Assembly (NCBI GenBank): GCA_913046805.1
Contig: CAJWTA010000013.1
Span: 1 to 19,681 of the forward strand
Direction of reading: 5' to 3'
Source: an uncultured Fidelibacterota bacterium
GTDB taxonomy: Bacteria > Marinisomatota > Marinisomatia > Marinisomatales > TCS55
DNA: 19,681 bases
Part shown: one piece after another, positions 1 to 8,554 of the stretch
Position numbering within the stretch: the stretch's first letter is position 1
How the letters are laid out: each line of letters starts with the position of its first letter
Program-made: the position numbers and the translations under genes
The notes under the pieces: model-generated
What the model saw: the letters and a program-made list of their open reading frames with translations, nothing else
Databases searched by the model: none
What the model was told of the DNA's origin: nothing

Positions 1-15
1 GCATTAGTTTCAATC

Positions 16-45
16 AAAAAAAAAGCCGCATCTGCGGCTTTTTTT
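16..45. terminator. Rho-independent terminator, bidirectional
   Basis: The stem GCCGC/GCGGC (25-29 with 34-38) closes an ATCT loop. It is flanked by an A-run at 16-24 and a T-run at 39-45, so it can terminate in either direction. On the minus strand it lies 16 nt past the stop codon of the gene ending at 61, and it ends the rnhB-lepB gene string. It could equally serve a plus-strand gene lying left of the window. Confidence 0.85.
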
Positions 46-60
46 AATAATTAGATATGT

Positions 61-552
61 CTATTTCTTTTTATTCTTATCAGGGTCTTGTAGATCTTTA
101 ACTTCATTTTTTAATTGCGTTAAAGTCTGCTCTAGATCTGATAATTTTCTACTTGTTAGTCTACGTTGACTGTCAAAACTATCTTGGAGATCCGTCACAT
201 CATTGTTTGTGCGATCAATCTTTTTATTAGTTACTCGACTGTACTCATCTAAATTGTATTGGACTTCTTCAATATTATCGGAAAGCTGGTTTGCTTTTTC
301 ATTTATTAGATTAGTGTTTGAAACAATATCATCTTGAGCTTTGCGAATATGCTTACCCCTTCCTTCAAACTTTAAATCAAATTGTCTAAGACCTTCTCTA
401 AATTCTTTATCTATGACATCTAAATGCTCTGAATCGTTTATATTTAATTCAGACATACGAGACTTCATATCGTTAGCCATCACTTGAAAGTAAACTCCCG
501 CAATTATTAATACACCGAGTAAACCAAATATTACTTTATCCTTAATGCTCAT
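61..552 (-). CDS. Membrane-anchored coiled-coil protein, function unknown
   Basis: This 163-residue protein is not recognised as a named family. Residues about 7-27 form one hydrophobic segment (FGLLGVLIIAGVYFQVMA), read as an N-terminal signal anchor. The rest is polar, highly charged and has heptad-like spacing of hydrophobic residues, indicating a long coiled coil; the last residues are lysine-rich. The predicted topology is a short cytoplasmic N-terminus with the coiled coil outside the membrane, but the opposite orientation cannot be excluded. The ATG at 552 is preceded by AGAGGA about 5 nt away, a good Shine-Dalgarno. It lies 12 nt downstream of another small coiled-coil gene and is the last gene before the terminator at 16-45, so the two probably share a transcript and perhaps a cell-envelope role. 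That role is inference. Confidence 0.75.
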   Translation of the reverse strand: MSIKDKVIFGLLGVLIIAGVYFQVMANDMKSRMSELNINDSEHLDVIDKEFREGLRQFDLKFEGRGKHIRKAQDDIVSNTNLINEKANQLSDNIEEVQYNLDEYSRVTNKKIDRTNNDVTDLQDSFDSQRRLTSRKLSDLEQTLTQLKNEVKDLQDPDKNKKK

Positions 553-564
553 CTTTTCCTCTGT

Positions 565-903
565 TTAACTTATGCCCTCTAAACGTTTTTCCCATTCGCT
601 AAGCTCTTGTTTTTCTTCAGTGGATTCACTGCTAGCAGATTGGGGCTCATTATCTTTTGAATTTTCAATTTCACCAGATTTGATCTGTTGAAGTAGCTTT
701 TCTTTTTCATCAGAACTCTTTTTTAAAGAATCCATAAGATCATCAACTTCTTTGTTGAAATCATCGATAGTGGCTTCAAGCCTAATCATCAATTCATCTA
801 GAAGAGACTGGCCATAAGAAGCGTTAATGCCATCTAGAAGATCATCAAGTTTATTTTGAAGATAACCTTCTCTTTGTTCTTTTTTACTAAAATCAATACT
901 CAT
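565..903 (-). CDS. Small charged coiled-coil protein, paralogue of the protein at 12322-12696
   Basis: This 112-residue soluble protein has no recognised family. Residues 14-64 align without gaps to residues 12-62 of the protein encoded at 12322-12696, with about 24 of 51 identical positions by eye. The shared pattern is YL..KL, then N..YGQ.LL.EL, then R.E.T...FN.EVD...DS.K. The region is predicted to be alpha-helical with an acidic, heptad-like pattern. The remainder is a low-complexity, Glu/Ser-rich tail. No signal peptide or membrane segment is present, so it is presumably cytoplasmic. The ATG at 903 has no obvious Shine-Dalgarno. The gene lies 12 nt upstream of a membrane-anchored coiled-coil gene, and the two proteins might interact. 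The function is unknown. Confidence 0.75.
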   Translation of the reverse strand: MSIDFSKKEQREGYLQNKLDDLLDGINASYGQSLLDELMIRLEATIDDFNKEVDDLMDSLKKSSDEKEKLLQQIKSGEIENSKDNEPQSASSESTEEKQELSEWEKRLEGIS

Positions 904-966
904 AGAATTATTTTAAATTAACACTACAAACTAAAAATAAGAATGTGAAATTAATAAAGTTTTTTT

Positions 967-1380
967 CTAATAAAATGAGATTTTATTTTTTCTTTTATTT
1001 TTTTTCAATGATTCTTGAATTGGTTTATAGATTTTTCGCTGTAGACTAGAGGGTAGTCTGTCTTCTGTTTGTTGAATAATTTGATCATATTTACCTAAGT
1101 TTGCTTCTGAACCTCTTCTAAAAATACTCCTTTTGGCTGAAATATGAACTTCTAATCTGTCAGAAACTTTCACAAATAAGATGTAATCGTATTTCCTAAG
1201 TGTACGTTTCAATCTTGTAGTTTTTGTACTTAATGCATGTGTTTCAGGTGCATATATATCAATTTCATAACCTAAGGAAATTAAAATTGACCTTATTTCG
1301 TTTAGAGCATTATTTTTTGATATGTCATAGTCATATGTCCGAACCATTCTTGGACCAGTAGCGCAACTCAGCGCTATCAA
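967..1380 (-). CDS. Probable lipoprotein, function unknown, with uncertain start
   Basis: From the TTG at 1380 this protein is 137 residues and begins MIALSCATG, which is only the tail of a lipoprotein signal peptide. The open frame continues upstream to a TGA at 1437-1435 and encodes a basic, hydrophobic stretch (SKKYILSTIVLIALSC) that would complete the signal, with Cys at 1365-1363 as the lipidation site. No ATG, GTG or TTG exists in that extension; CTG at 1419 is the best placed candidate. The mature part is basic and mixed alpha/beta in appearance, with a repeated pattern of short hydrophobic strands (YDYILFVKV, LEVHISAKR), and ends in a Lys-rich tail. It follows a secreted-protein gene by only a few bases if the upstream start is used. 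An envelope role is inferred, and no family is assigned. Confidence 0.65.
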   Translation of the reverse strand: MIALSCATGPRMVRTYDYDISKNNALNEIRSILISLGYEIDIYAPETHALSTKTTRLKRTLRKYDYILFVKVSDRLEVHISAKRSIFRRGSEANLGKYDQIIQQTEDRLPSSLQRKIYKPIQESLKKNKRKNKISFY

Positions 1381-1424
1381 TACAATAGTAGAAAGAATGT
1401 ATTTTTTACTATGATTCAGTAGAA

Positions 1425-2162
1425 TTAATATAATTCAAAGATTGATGGTAAAGATTGTGGCTCAGGCGAAGGTTCCGATGAATGCATAAAATCTGGATTA
1501 TAATACACCAACTTAAGTACACTATAATTACCTGAAAAAATAGATAGATCCGTTTTTGGCATAAGTATAGATGAATTCAAATATAGTTCAATTACTGCTG
1601 GATTTGCTTTCCATGTAGATCTGTAAAAAGCGTTAGAAAATTTTTGATCTAACGTATTACTATAAGCACTAGATACACCAGACTCTTTTTGATTTATTTT
1701 CGACGGGGGTCCATAAACCTCCGATATATTTTTTTCATGTCTTAAAAAATGCTTAACGTGATCATCAACACTCTCATGCTCAAGGTGAAAATCAAGTTCA
1801 ACTTTCCAAAAACCACTATCAGCAAAAAAATAGTGGACCATTACCGAATCGGGACCTAATCTTCCGGTGTATGACTTATAATTTGATAATGTATCATTTT
1901 CATTGATATGGGTAAAGCTTGTGAAGATTTTTTTACTATGCCCGCTACCCCATAAAAAACCTTTGTAACCTGCATCTAAAGTCAAGGGAATAGATGGGTC
2001 AAGAACGGCTACATCCTCCTCTATTTCAGGGACATTGTCTGCCTGTGCGATTGAATCGACCAAAACACTGTCAGTTGCACCTTCAATTGTTTCAATATTA
2101 GCAGAATCATCTTGAGACCAAGTGAGTTGAATAAGTAAAATTAATGATAAAAGTCTTTTCAT
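1425..2162 (-). CDS. Secreted protein of unknown function
   Basis: This 245-residue protein has a clear Sec signal peptide (MKRLLSLILLIQLTWSQ), probably cleaved near residue 16-17. An acidic spacer to about residue 55 follows, then a globular domain. That domain starts GYKGFLWGSG and contains FFADSGFWKVELDF and a later VYGPP. A G..WG start, followed by an alternating strand that computes an aromatic-rich value and then a YG.P segment, is a layout seen in many small periplasmic proteins of didermic bacteria. This similarity is a general impression and not a family assignment. The start ATG at 2162 has no strong Shine-Dalgarno. The gene lies 62 nt after lepB and is followed directly by the putative lipoprotein gene, so all are likely co-transcribed. 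Export would depend on the neighbouring signal peptidase. Confidence 0.75.
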   Translation of the reverse strand: MKRLLSLILLIQLTWSQDDSANIETIEGATDSVLVDSIAQADNVPEIEEDVAVLDPSIPLTLDAGYKGFLWGSGHSKKIFTSFTHINENDTLSNYKSYTGRLGPDSVMVHYFFADSGFWKVELDFHLEHESVDDHVKHFLRHEKNISEVYGPPSKINQKESGVSSAYSNTLDQKFSNAFYRSTWKANPAVIELYLNSSILMPKTDLSIFSGNYSVLKLVYYNPDFMHSSEPSPEPQSLPSIFELY

Positions 2163-2224
2163 TTGAATAAAGCTCTATTTATTTATGAAATAAAATACAA
2201 TTTCAATTTTTAGCTAGTCAAGGC

Positions 2225-3229
2225 CTAATGAATCACATTACCAATTCGATTAAATCTTGGAAAACCGGTTTTTAGATTTATTGAAAACCAAGAAAATAGT
2301 GCTTCCCCTAATATATAATCTCGAGGAATAAAACCCCAATACCTAGAATCCAAACTATCGTCCCTGTTGTCACCCATGGCCCAATAATAGTCTTTCTTAA
2401 CCTTGTAAGATTTAATATCAGAAATGGAAATACCGTTAATAAGAAGATTGTCCGGAGCAGGTCTGTTGCTTATTTGCCAAGGCAAAAGAATACTACCTCT
2501 GGGAAAATAGTCATTTGAAATATTAGAAAAAATCTTGTTGGGGTTTGGACGTTTAAAAAACCAGAACATGCTTTTTCTTCTGAAAAGTTCGTTCGGATCA
2601 TTCATTGAAAAAGGAAATTCTTTTCCATCGCTTATCATTACAACATCATTGCCATCAAGAAGCATAATATGTATCAATAATTGAAGATTATTACTTTCTA
2701 TCGGTATTGTGTCCCCTTTTTTTGGCATTCTAATTTTTTGAAATTGATCCTTGTTTCCTTTGTCACCCAAAAAAATGTCATTCTGTATAAAAGTATCAGA
2801 CAAAAGGTTTGGGATCACAAATTTACCATTTTCAGGCAAATCGTATCTCTCGTTATTAATGTAAATTACCTTATCCTTGATCTCAAGGATATCACCTGGC
2901 TCCGCAACGCATCTTTTGACATATTTTTGTCGTACATCTCGCGGAAATTTAAATATAATCACATCGCCTCTTTTAGGCTCCTTAAACGAAGGGAGCTTTA
3001 TAGAGGGTAAATCCACGGCAAGATCCATAATTCCAATTCTATCTGGTGTGCGCATTCCGTAGACGAACCTGTTACCAACTAAAAAATCTCCAGTCATGAT
3101 GGTATTTTCCATGCTACCTGTTGGCACTATATACATTTCAAAAATTGTTACTTTTATTGTTAAAATAATTACAATTAGTAAAAAGAGAGATTTCATCTCA
3201 TTAATTGTTTTTTTCATTTTGTTATTCAT
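2225..3229 (-). CDS. lepB: Signal peptidase I
   Basis: This is the membrane serine/lysine protease that cleaves signal peptides from exported proteins on the outer face of the inner membrane. The 334-residue protein has one hydrophobic segment at about residues 14-35. It is followed by the box B motif PTGSMENTI with the catalytic Ser39, and by box D YVKRCVAEPGD with the general base Lys105. Box E, MGDNRDDSLDSR, lies near residue 285. About 170 residues separate boxes D and E, so it carries the large beta-rich insertion typical of didermic bacteria and not the short Gram-positive form. Only one N-terminal transmembrane segment is evident, whereas E. coli LepB has two. The gene starts 9 nt after the rnhB stop, so the two are co-transcribed. 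No Shine-Dalgarno is apparent before the ATG. Confidence 0.96.
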   Translation of the reverse strand: MNNKMKKTINEMKSLFLLIVIILTIKVTIFEMYIVPTGSMENTIMTGDFLVGNRFVYGMRTPDRIGIMDLAVDLPSIKLPSFKEPKRGDVIIFKFPRDVRQKYVKRCVAEPGDILEIKDKVIYINNERYDLPENGKFVIPNLLSDTFIQNDIFLGDKGNKDQFQKIRMPKKGDTIPIESNNLQLLIHIMLLDGNDVVMISDGKEFPFSMNDPNELFRRKSMFWFFKRPNPNKIFSNISNDYFPRGSILLPWQISNRPAPDNLLINGISISDIKSYKVKKDYYWAMGDNRDDSLDSRYWGFIPRDYILGEALFSWFSINLKTGFPRFNRIGNVIH

Positions 3230-3238
3230 ACTGATAAA

Positions 3239-3922
3239 TTAATAAATAACATTCTTTAAGCTGAGCCAATTCTTAATTTCTTTATTTACTTCGACCAGCA
3301 TCTTATTCTGCTTCTTTAATGATTTTTTATACGACAAACTCCTAAGTAGCAGCTCGTCAGGTAGATTCTCATCAACAGGGGAAAATGATCTTCTATGAAT
3401 TATAGTGGCTTTGTATCTAAATAATGCTTCCATATGAACTTTAGTACCATACCCTTTATTCTTGCAAAACTCAAATTGTGGAAAAATTGGATCAACCAGT
3501 TTCATCAGTTTGTCTCGAATGACTTTAGCAACAATTGAGGCAGCACTGATTGTTTCTATTTTTTCATCACCTTTGATTATACCTTCATTTTTTATACTTT
3601 TAGATGGTATTGCAAAACCATCAACCAAGACTTTATCTGGTTTGGTTTTTAGCTTACAAAATGCCTTTTTCATCGATAGATAGGTAGCTTGTAAAATATT
3701 AATTCTGTCAATTTCTTTTCTTGAAACAATACCAACACCAATTTCTGAAATTGCAATGATATCTTCAAAAAGCGCCTCTCTTTTTTTTGGAGATATTTTT
3801 TTTGAATCTGCCAACCCTTGGATATTGTGATCAAGCGGTAGAATAACTGCAGCGCTTACCACAGGTCCCGCTAAAGGACCTCTTCCAACCTCATCTATAC
3901 CACAGATTATTTTGTTTATCAT
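3239..3922 (-). CDS. rnhB: Ribonuclease HII
   Basis: RNase HII cleaves RNA in RNA-DNA hybrids and removes single ribonucleotides from DNA in the cytoplasm. The 227-residue protein shows the family signature GIDEVGRGPLAGP near the N-terminus (Asp10, Glu11), VDG with Asp101, and ASIVAKVIRD with Asp137, which together supply the four metal-binding acids. ADSKKIS (38-44) is another conserved block. Length is normal for the family. The C-terminal tail of about 25 Lys-rich residues beyond the core is less conserved. It is the first gene of a minus-strand string (rnhB-lepB-secreted protein-lipoprotein-coiled-coil genes) and diverges from the symporter at 4015. The ATG at 3922 lacks a clear Shine-Dalgarno. 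Confidence 0.97.
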   Translation of the reverse strand: MINKIICGIDEVGRGPLAGPVVSAAVILPLDHNIQGLADSKKISPKKREALFEDIIAISEIGVGIVSRKEIDRINILQATYLSMKKAFCKLKTKPDKVLVDGFAIPSKSIKNEGIIKGDEKIETISAASIVAKVIRDKLMKLVDPIFPQFEFCKNKGYGTKVHMEALFRYKATIIHRRSFSPVDENLPDELLLRSLSYKKSLKKQNKMLVEVNKEIKNWLSLKNVIY

Positions 3923-3948
3923 GATTATTATTAAATCAATTTGATTAA

Positions 3949-3976
3949 TTGATTATTTGTTATTACAATTTATAAT
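3949..3976 (+). promoter_or_regulatory. Sigma70-type promoter for the symporter gene
   Basis: TTGATT (3949-3954) and a perfect TATAAT (3971-3976) are separated by 16 bp. Transcription would start near 3983 and leave a leader of about 30 nt before the ATG at 4015. That ATG has an AAAGGG Shine-Dalgarno at 4003-4008. The elements lie in the 92-bp divergent spacer with rnhB. On the minus strand a weaker TTGTGT/TATAAA pair (18-bp spacer) overlaps the same segment and could drive rnhB. Confidence 0.6.
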
Positions 3977-4014
3977 CTTCCTACGTTAATAAACACAAAT
4001 CTAAAGGGTTTTTC

Positions 4015-5568
4015 ATGATAAGTAAAAAAACTGGTGCAATTGTTTTTTTTGGAACAGTAATAATACTTCTTTCGCTTTTTGGAGTGAGTTTTTTCGAGGC
4101 GATTTGGTCTTTTCCTCGATTTAGCTTGGTCCCATTAATGGTAGTAGCGTTACTAGGTACCGGAATATTTACTACAATAAATCTTGGTTTTCCTCAAATA
4201 AAGTATTTAAAACATGGAATAAGAGTAACCAGGGGTGATTATGACGATCCAAATGAAGCGGGTGATCTTAATCACTTTCAAGCGCTCACTACAGCCTTAT
4301 CTGCGACAGTGGGTATTGGAAATATTGCTGGTGTAGCAACCGCAATATACTATGGAGGACCGGGAGCACTGTTCTGGATGTGGATTACCGCCTTTTTCGG
4401 ATCCGCGTTAAAATTTGCGGAATGCACTCTTGCTGTGGAATACAGAGATTTTGACAAAAGCGGTATGACAGCTGGCGGTCCTATGTATACAATTGAAAAA
4501 GGTCTTGGTAAGCAATGGCGATGGCTTGCAATTATATTTGCTGGATTTGCAGTGATATGTTCATTTGCTACAGGAAACGCCATTCAATCCTTTACTTTAT
4601 CAGACCAATTGTACTCTGAGGTTTCTCAGTTGGTTGGAACAGAGCATTTTCTAACTATTAAACATCAACTAACTGATTGGTACAGTGTATCTGTACAGCA
4701 GGTAATAAACGGTTTATTCATTACTGTAGTCGCAGCTTTAGTAATTTTAGGCGGAATTAAACGTATAGGTAGCGTAACATCTTATTTGGCCCCATTTATG
4801 GCTGCTATTTATGTTATTTCAGCGGTTTTAATACTATTGGCAAATATTACGAAAGTACCTGCTAGTTTTGGCATGATAATTTCAATGGCTTTTAATCCTC
4901 CTGCTGCGATTGGTGGAGTCGCAGGTGGAACTTTAATCGTATTTATGAATACCCTACTTTGGGGTGTAAAAAGAGGTTTGTATTCCAATGAGGCTGGACA
5001 AGGTAGCGCTCCAATTGCACATTCAACCGCAAAAACAGATTACCCTGTTAGGGAGGGCGTAGTAGCGTTACTAGAACCTTTCATTGATACGATTATTATT
5101 TGTACGTTAACGGGATTAACTATTATTTCAACTGGAGCATGGCAGCATACAGAGTTTTATGTATCGCGCATAGATCCAAATTTTGCGGGTGAAATATTAA
5201 ATGGCAGCTTGCTTACATCTCTTGCATTTAAACAAGGGTTGTCGTGGATAATACCATTTGGAGATAAAATAATTACACTAGGAGTTTTGCTTTTTGCAAT
5301 ATCCACAGTTATTAGCTGGTCTTTCTATGGTGATAGGGCTACGGAATATTTGTTTGGAGAGAAGGCAATACCAGTTTACAGGGCCTTTTATATTACATTT
5401 GTATTCATCGGTGCTATTGCTACGTTGGAAGCTATGTGGGCATTTGGTGATGCAGCTTTAGGATTCATGACATTTCCAAATTTAATATCGATAGTTCTTT
5501 TATCCGGAACACTGAAGAAGATGACTAAGGACTACTTTGACATTGACCATAAAACATATAACGGCTAA
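4015..5568 (+). CDS. Sodium:alanine/glycine symporter (AGCS family)
   Basis: This inner-membrane secondary transporter imports alanine, glycine or a related amino acid with Na+ or H+. The 517-residue protein has about ten or eleven hydrophobic segments. It carries family blocks in order: ALSATVGIGNIAGVATAI followed by GGPGALFWMW, then MTAGGPMYTIEKGLG, and GVKRGLYSNEAGQGSAPIAH, which is the AGCS signature. The length matches the family. The exact substrate cannot be fixed from sequence, since alanine, glycine and glutamine carriers share these motifs. It is the only convincing plus-strand gene in the window. It has its own promoter (3949-3976) and AAAGGG Shine-Dalgarno, and converges on recX with only a 20-bp gap and no clear terminator between. 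Confidence 0.95.
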   Translation: MISKKTGAIVFFGTVIILLSLFGVSFFEAIWSFPRFSLVPLMVVALLGTGIFTTINLGFPQIKYLKHGIRVTRGDYDDPNEAGDLNHFQALTTALSATVGIGNIAGVATAIYYGGPGALFWMWITAFFGSALKFAECTLAVEYRDFDKSGMTAGGPMYTIEKGLGKQWRWLAIIFAGFAVICSFATGNAIQSFTLSDQLYSEVSQLVGTEHFLTIKHQLTDWYSVSVQQVINGLFITVVAALVILGGIKRIGSVTSYLAPFMAAIYVISAVLILLANITKVPASFGMIISMAFNPPAAIGGVAGGTLIVFMNTLLWGVKRGLYSNEAGQGSAPIAHSTAKTDYPVREGVVALLEPFIDTIIICTLTGLTIISTGAWQHTEFYVSRIDPNFAGEILNGSLLTSLAFKQGLSWIIPFGDKIITLGVLLFAISTVISWSFYGDRATEYLFGEKAIPVYRAFYITFVFIGAIATLEAMWAFGDAALGFMTFPNLISIVLLSGTLKKMTKDYFDIDHKTYNG

Positions 5569-5588
5569 TTAAGAAACGTAAGCGTAGT

Positions 5589-6248
5589 TTAGATCAAGCC
5601 CCAATCGATATAAACTTCATTTATTTTTCCCCAGCTAAATCCTTTTCTTGAAAGATAGCTATCTAGCTTTTTCTTGTCTGAGATTTCGAGAAGCTTGTTT
5701 TTGGTAACAGATTTTTTTTCTATATGCTTTTCGATTAAATGATAGATGTCGTGTTTATCATATATTTCCTGGACGACTTCATCAATTATTAAGGTATCAA
5801 TGTGATGTTTATATAGCTCGGAGCGCAACATCAAAGGGCCGATCATTTTAAATTTTACCTTTTCTCTTGCGTATGCATGAGCAAATTCAAGGTCATTAAG
5901 ATAATTTAATTTTTTCAAATGGTCGATGGTTGAGTCTATTTCATGAGATAAAAAAGATTTTTCTATCAGTTTTTTTTTGATTTCGCCAACACTTCGCATA
6001 CGATAGGACAAGAACTTATAAGCTGAGTCTCTTGCTTCTTGTAGCCGCATTTTTTCATCGTATTTCCTAATATCCTCAATTGGTATAATGTCACCAACAT
6101 TAACAGGATGTAAAATAAAAGCGTCCTCAGGTACCCTAAGAACGCTTTTATTTTCAAATGTAATTATGATACGGTCGCTGTACTTTGTCGACCTTTTGAT
6201 TTTTACAACTTTACGATTTGTTCTTTTCACTCGTTTTTTCTTCATCAA
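5589..6248 (-). CDS. recX: Regulatory protein RecX
   Basis: RecX binds RecA filaments and limits their extension and recombinase activity. The 219-residue protein has a basic N-terminal extension ([16 protein letters not shown]). It is followed by the RecX helical repeat core, including [38 protein letters not shown] and [10 protein letters not shown]. Length is between the E. coli (short) and B. subtilis (long) forms. The gene begins with tandem ATG codons at 6248 and 6245 inside the 3' end of recA. It overlaps recA by 38 nt in another frame and has no Shine-Dalgarno, so translation is probably coupled to recA. The recA-recX pairing strongly supports the call. Confidence 0.92.
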   Translation of the reverse strand: MMKKKRVKRTNRKVVKIKRSTKYSDRIIITFENKSVLRVPEDAFILHPVNVGDIIPIEDIRKYDEKMRLQEARDSAYKFLSYRMRSVGEIKKKLIEKSFLSHEIDSTIDHLKKLNYLNDLEFAHAYAREKVKFKMIGPLMLRSELYKHHIDTLIIDEVVQEIYDKHDIYHLIEKHIEKKSVTKNKLLEISDKKKLDSYLSRKGFSWGKINEVYIDWGLI

Positions 6249-7242
6249 CGCCGATAAATGCTTTTACTTTCTGTACAATTTCTTTTCTTTCTTTTTCATT
6301 ATCAATTAAGAATTGTTTTGCATTTTCTCTTCCTTGACCAATTTTACTATCGCCGTAAGAGAACCAAGAACCCATTTTCTGGACGACTTCAGCTTTTAAC
6401 GCAAGGTCAATAATATCCCCTTCATATGAAATTCCATGGTTATACATTATATCGAATTCTGTTTGTTTGAAAGGAGGTGCAACTTTGTTTTTTACAACTT
6501 TTACCCTAGTACGATTCCCCACAGCATCCTGACCATCTTTAATTGTAGTTACCCGACGAATCTCCATACGTACGGATGTGTAAAATTTGAGAGCTCTACC
6601 GCCAGGAGTAGTTTCAGGATTTCCATAAACTACGCCAATTTTTTCCCTAATTTGATTTATAAACAGTACTGCTGTTCCAGAGCGACTAACTGTACCGGTT
6701 AACTTACGTAATGCTTGAGACATCAATCTTGCTTGTAGACCAACATGAGTGTCTCCCATCTCTCCCTCCAATTCAGCTCTGGGAACTAGTGCCGCTGCAG
6801 AATCAACAACGATAATATCCAAAGCACCGCTTCTAACCAATGTTTCTGTTATTTCTAGCGCCTGCTCACCGTGATCCGGTTGAGATACTAGCAGCTCTTT
6901 GGTGTTAACACCTAACTTTTCAGCCCAAGAAGGATCTAAAGCGTGCTCAGCATCTATAAAGGCAGCATAGCCACCAGCTTTTTGTGCCTCAGCAATTATA
7001 TGAAGGGCTAATGTTGTTTTACCTGATGATTCCGGCCCATATACTTCAATCACCCTACCTCTGGGCACACCTCCGACACCAAGTGCAACATCTAAAGACA
7101 AGCATCCTGTTGAAATACTTTTGTTAAAGGCCAGGGGTTGATCTTGATCAAGATGCATTATTGAGCCTTTGCCATATTGTTTATCAACCTGGGATATGGC
7201 TATTTCAAGCGCTTTTGTTCTCTTATCTGAAGTTGTTGACAT
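6211..7242 (-). CDS. recA: Recombinase RecA
   Basis: RecA is the ATP-dependent DNA strand-exchange protein for homologous recombination and the SOS co-protease. It is 343 residues, the usual length. Walker A is GPESSGKT (69-76). Other hallmarks are the [18 protein letters not shown]alker B block, the [20 protein letters not shown]2 region, and [14 protein letters not shown], a slight variant of the usual RecA signature. The C-terminal tail is acidic (DEEKTSE) as in other RecA proteins. The ATG at 7242 has a good AGGTGA Shine-Dalgarno 6 nt upstream. An 85-bp gap separates it from cinA upstream. No LexA box of E. coli or B. subtilis type was recognised in that gap, so SOS control is not evident by eye. 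Confidence 0.98.
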   Translation of the reverse strand: MSTTSDKRTKALEIAISQVDKQYGKGSIMHLDQDQPLAFNKSISTGCLSLDVALGVGGVPRGRVIEVYGPESSGKTTLALHIIAEAQKAGGYAAFIDAEHALDPSWAEKLGVNTKELLVSQPDHGEQALEITETLVRSGALDIIVVDSAAALVPRAELEGEMGDTHVGLQARLMSQALRKLTGTVSRSGTAVLFINQIREKIGVVYGNPETTPGGRALKFYTSVRMEIRRVTTIKDGQDAVGNRTRVKVVKNKVAPPFKQTEFDIMYNHGISYEGDIIDLALKAEVVQKMGSWFSYGDSKIGQGRENAKQFLIDNEKERKEIVQKVKAFIGVDEEKTSEKNKS

Positions 7243-7327
7243 AATCTTTCACCTAGTTTGTGATTTTAGAATTTATATGAACTACTAAATTAACATATAA
7301 TAAAATCATTGGGAAGAGATGTCTTTA

Positions 7328-8554
7328 TTATTTGATTAATTTTGCAATATTCTTTCTTAGAATATTTAGTGCTACTTGCGAGCTAATCATTTTGTTTGTA
7401 ATTCTATCATGATTGAATTCGAACTTGTATGATTTGGAAATAGTCTTTGAGGAAAAACCAATATAGACCAGACCTACGGGCTTTTCTGGTGATCCTCCCT
7501 CTGGTCCTGCAATACCAGTAGTGGAAATCCCGACATCAGAATCAAACCTTTTCCTTGCGCCTGATGCCATCTCAATAGCTGTTTTTTCACTTACAGCCCC
7601 ATGATCTAATAAGGTTTTCTCCTTAACTTCCAAGAGATTAATTTTTTGAATATTACTATAAGCAACGAGCCCACCAATGTAAACAGACGAAACACCAGGA
7701 ACATTTGTCAGGCGATCCGAAATAAGCCCACCAGTGCATGATTCAGCAGTAGAAATTGTAATTTTATTATGAATTAACGTTTTAACAACTACTTCTTCCA
7801 ATGAAGCATTATCTTCTGAAAAAATGTAATCCCCAATCTTTGATTGAATAGTCTCCAATAATGAAATATAAGATTTTTTATATTTACTAGAAATTCTTAT
7901 ATCAACACCTAGATAGCTTGGTAAAAACGCTACATTTACATTTGAATATTTGTCTATATGTTCGGATAAAATATTAAATAATTGAGACTCATATATTCCG
8001 GTAGTTCGTAATATTTTATAGTTCATGGAAATCTTGGATGATTTTTGAATCATCGTAAGCACAGAATTCCGCATCATTGATTTCATCTCATTTGGTACTC
8101 CAGGCATTGCAACTATTTTTGCATTATTACTTTTAAAATATAATCCTCGAGCTGTGCCTTTTGAATTGGGTATGATATCTCCAACTGTTGGGATTAGCGC
8201 CTGGGATTTATTCAAATTTGATACATCGTACCCTTTTTTTATAAACCTGTCCTTTAATTTCTCCCAATACGATATGTCCAACTGTGGTGTGTCTTCAAAA
8301 TATTTGTATAAGGATTTTGCAGTTATATCGTCATGTGTTGGGCCCAATCCTCCTGTTATGATTATCATTTCGATATTTCTTTTGAGAAAATTATCCAGTG
8401 CAATAAAAATGTCTTCTTCCTGATCTAGAATACTTGTCTTCGATACAACCTCGCCACCAAACAAAATTACATTCTTGGCAATCCAGTGAGCATTGGTGTC
8501 CATTCGTAAGCCATTAAGTAATTCTGAACCAATCGTAATAATACCTATCTTCAT
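7328..8554 (-). CDS. cinA: CinA family protein (two-domain nicotinamide-nucleotide amidase)
   Basis: This 408-residue protein has two domains. The N-terminal MoaB/MogA-like (COG1058) domain contains TIGSELLNG and IITGGLGPTHDDITA; in CinA proteins it acts as an ADP-ribose pyrophosphatase. The C-terminal PncC-type domain (from about residue 262) has ISTAESCTGGLISDRL, VYIGGLVAYSN and TGIAGPEGGSPEKPVGLVY; it deamidates nicotinamide mononucleotide for NAD recycling. The full fusion is intact and of normal length. The start ATG overlaps the pgpA stop as ATGA, giving coupled translation. A cinA-recA neighbourhood is widespread and was first linked to competence, though no competence genes are present here. 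recA follows after 85 bp. Confidence 0.95.
   Translation of the reverse strand: MKIGIITIGSELLNGLRMDTNAHWIAKNVILFGGEVVSKTSILDQEEDIFIALDNFLKRNIEMIIITGGLGPTHDDITAKSLYKYFEDTPQLDISYWEKLKDRFIKKGYDVSNLNKSQALIPTVGDIIPNSKGTARGLYFKSNNAKIVAMPGVPNEMKSMMRNSVLTMIQKSSKISMNYKILRTTGIYESQLFNILSEHIDKYSNVNVAFLPSYLGVDIRISSKYKKSYISLLETIQSKIGDYIFSEDNASLEEVVVKTLIHNKITISTAESCTGGLISDRLTNVPGVSSVYIGGLVAYSNIQKINLLEVKEKTLLDHGAVSEKTAIEMASGARKRFDSDVGISTTGIAGPEGGSPEKPVGLVYIGFSSKTISKSYKFEFNHDRITNKMISSQVALNILRKNIAKLIK

Noticed and set aside
2225..3229. Long segment between LepB boxes D and E as an unusual insertion
   Set aside because: Signal peptidases of didermic bacteria commonly carry a large beta-rich insertion here, so this is ordinary.
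5569..5588. Terminator between the symporter and recX
   Set aside because: The 20-bp gap contains only a weak AAAC/GTTT pairing with no stable stem or U-run.
7243..7327. LexA/SOS box upstream of recA
   Set aside because: No CTGT-N8-ACAG or GAAC-N4-GTTC type palindrome was found. Only a poor TTATAT/TATAAA pair is visible, so no site is claimed.
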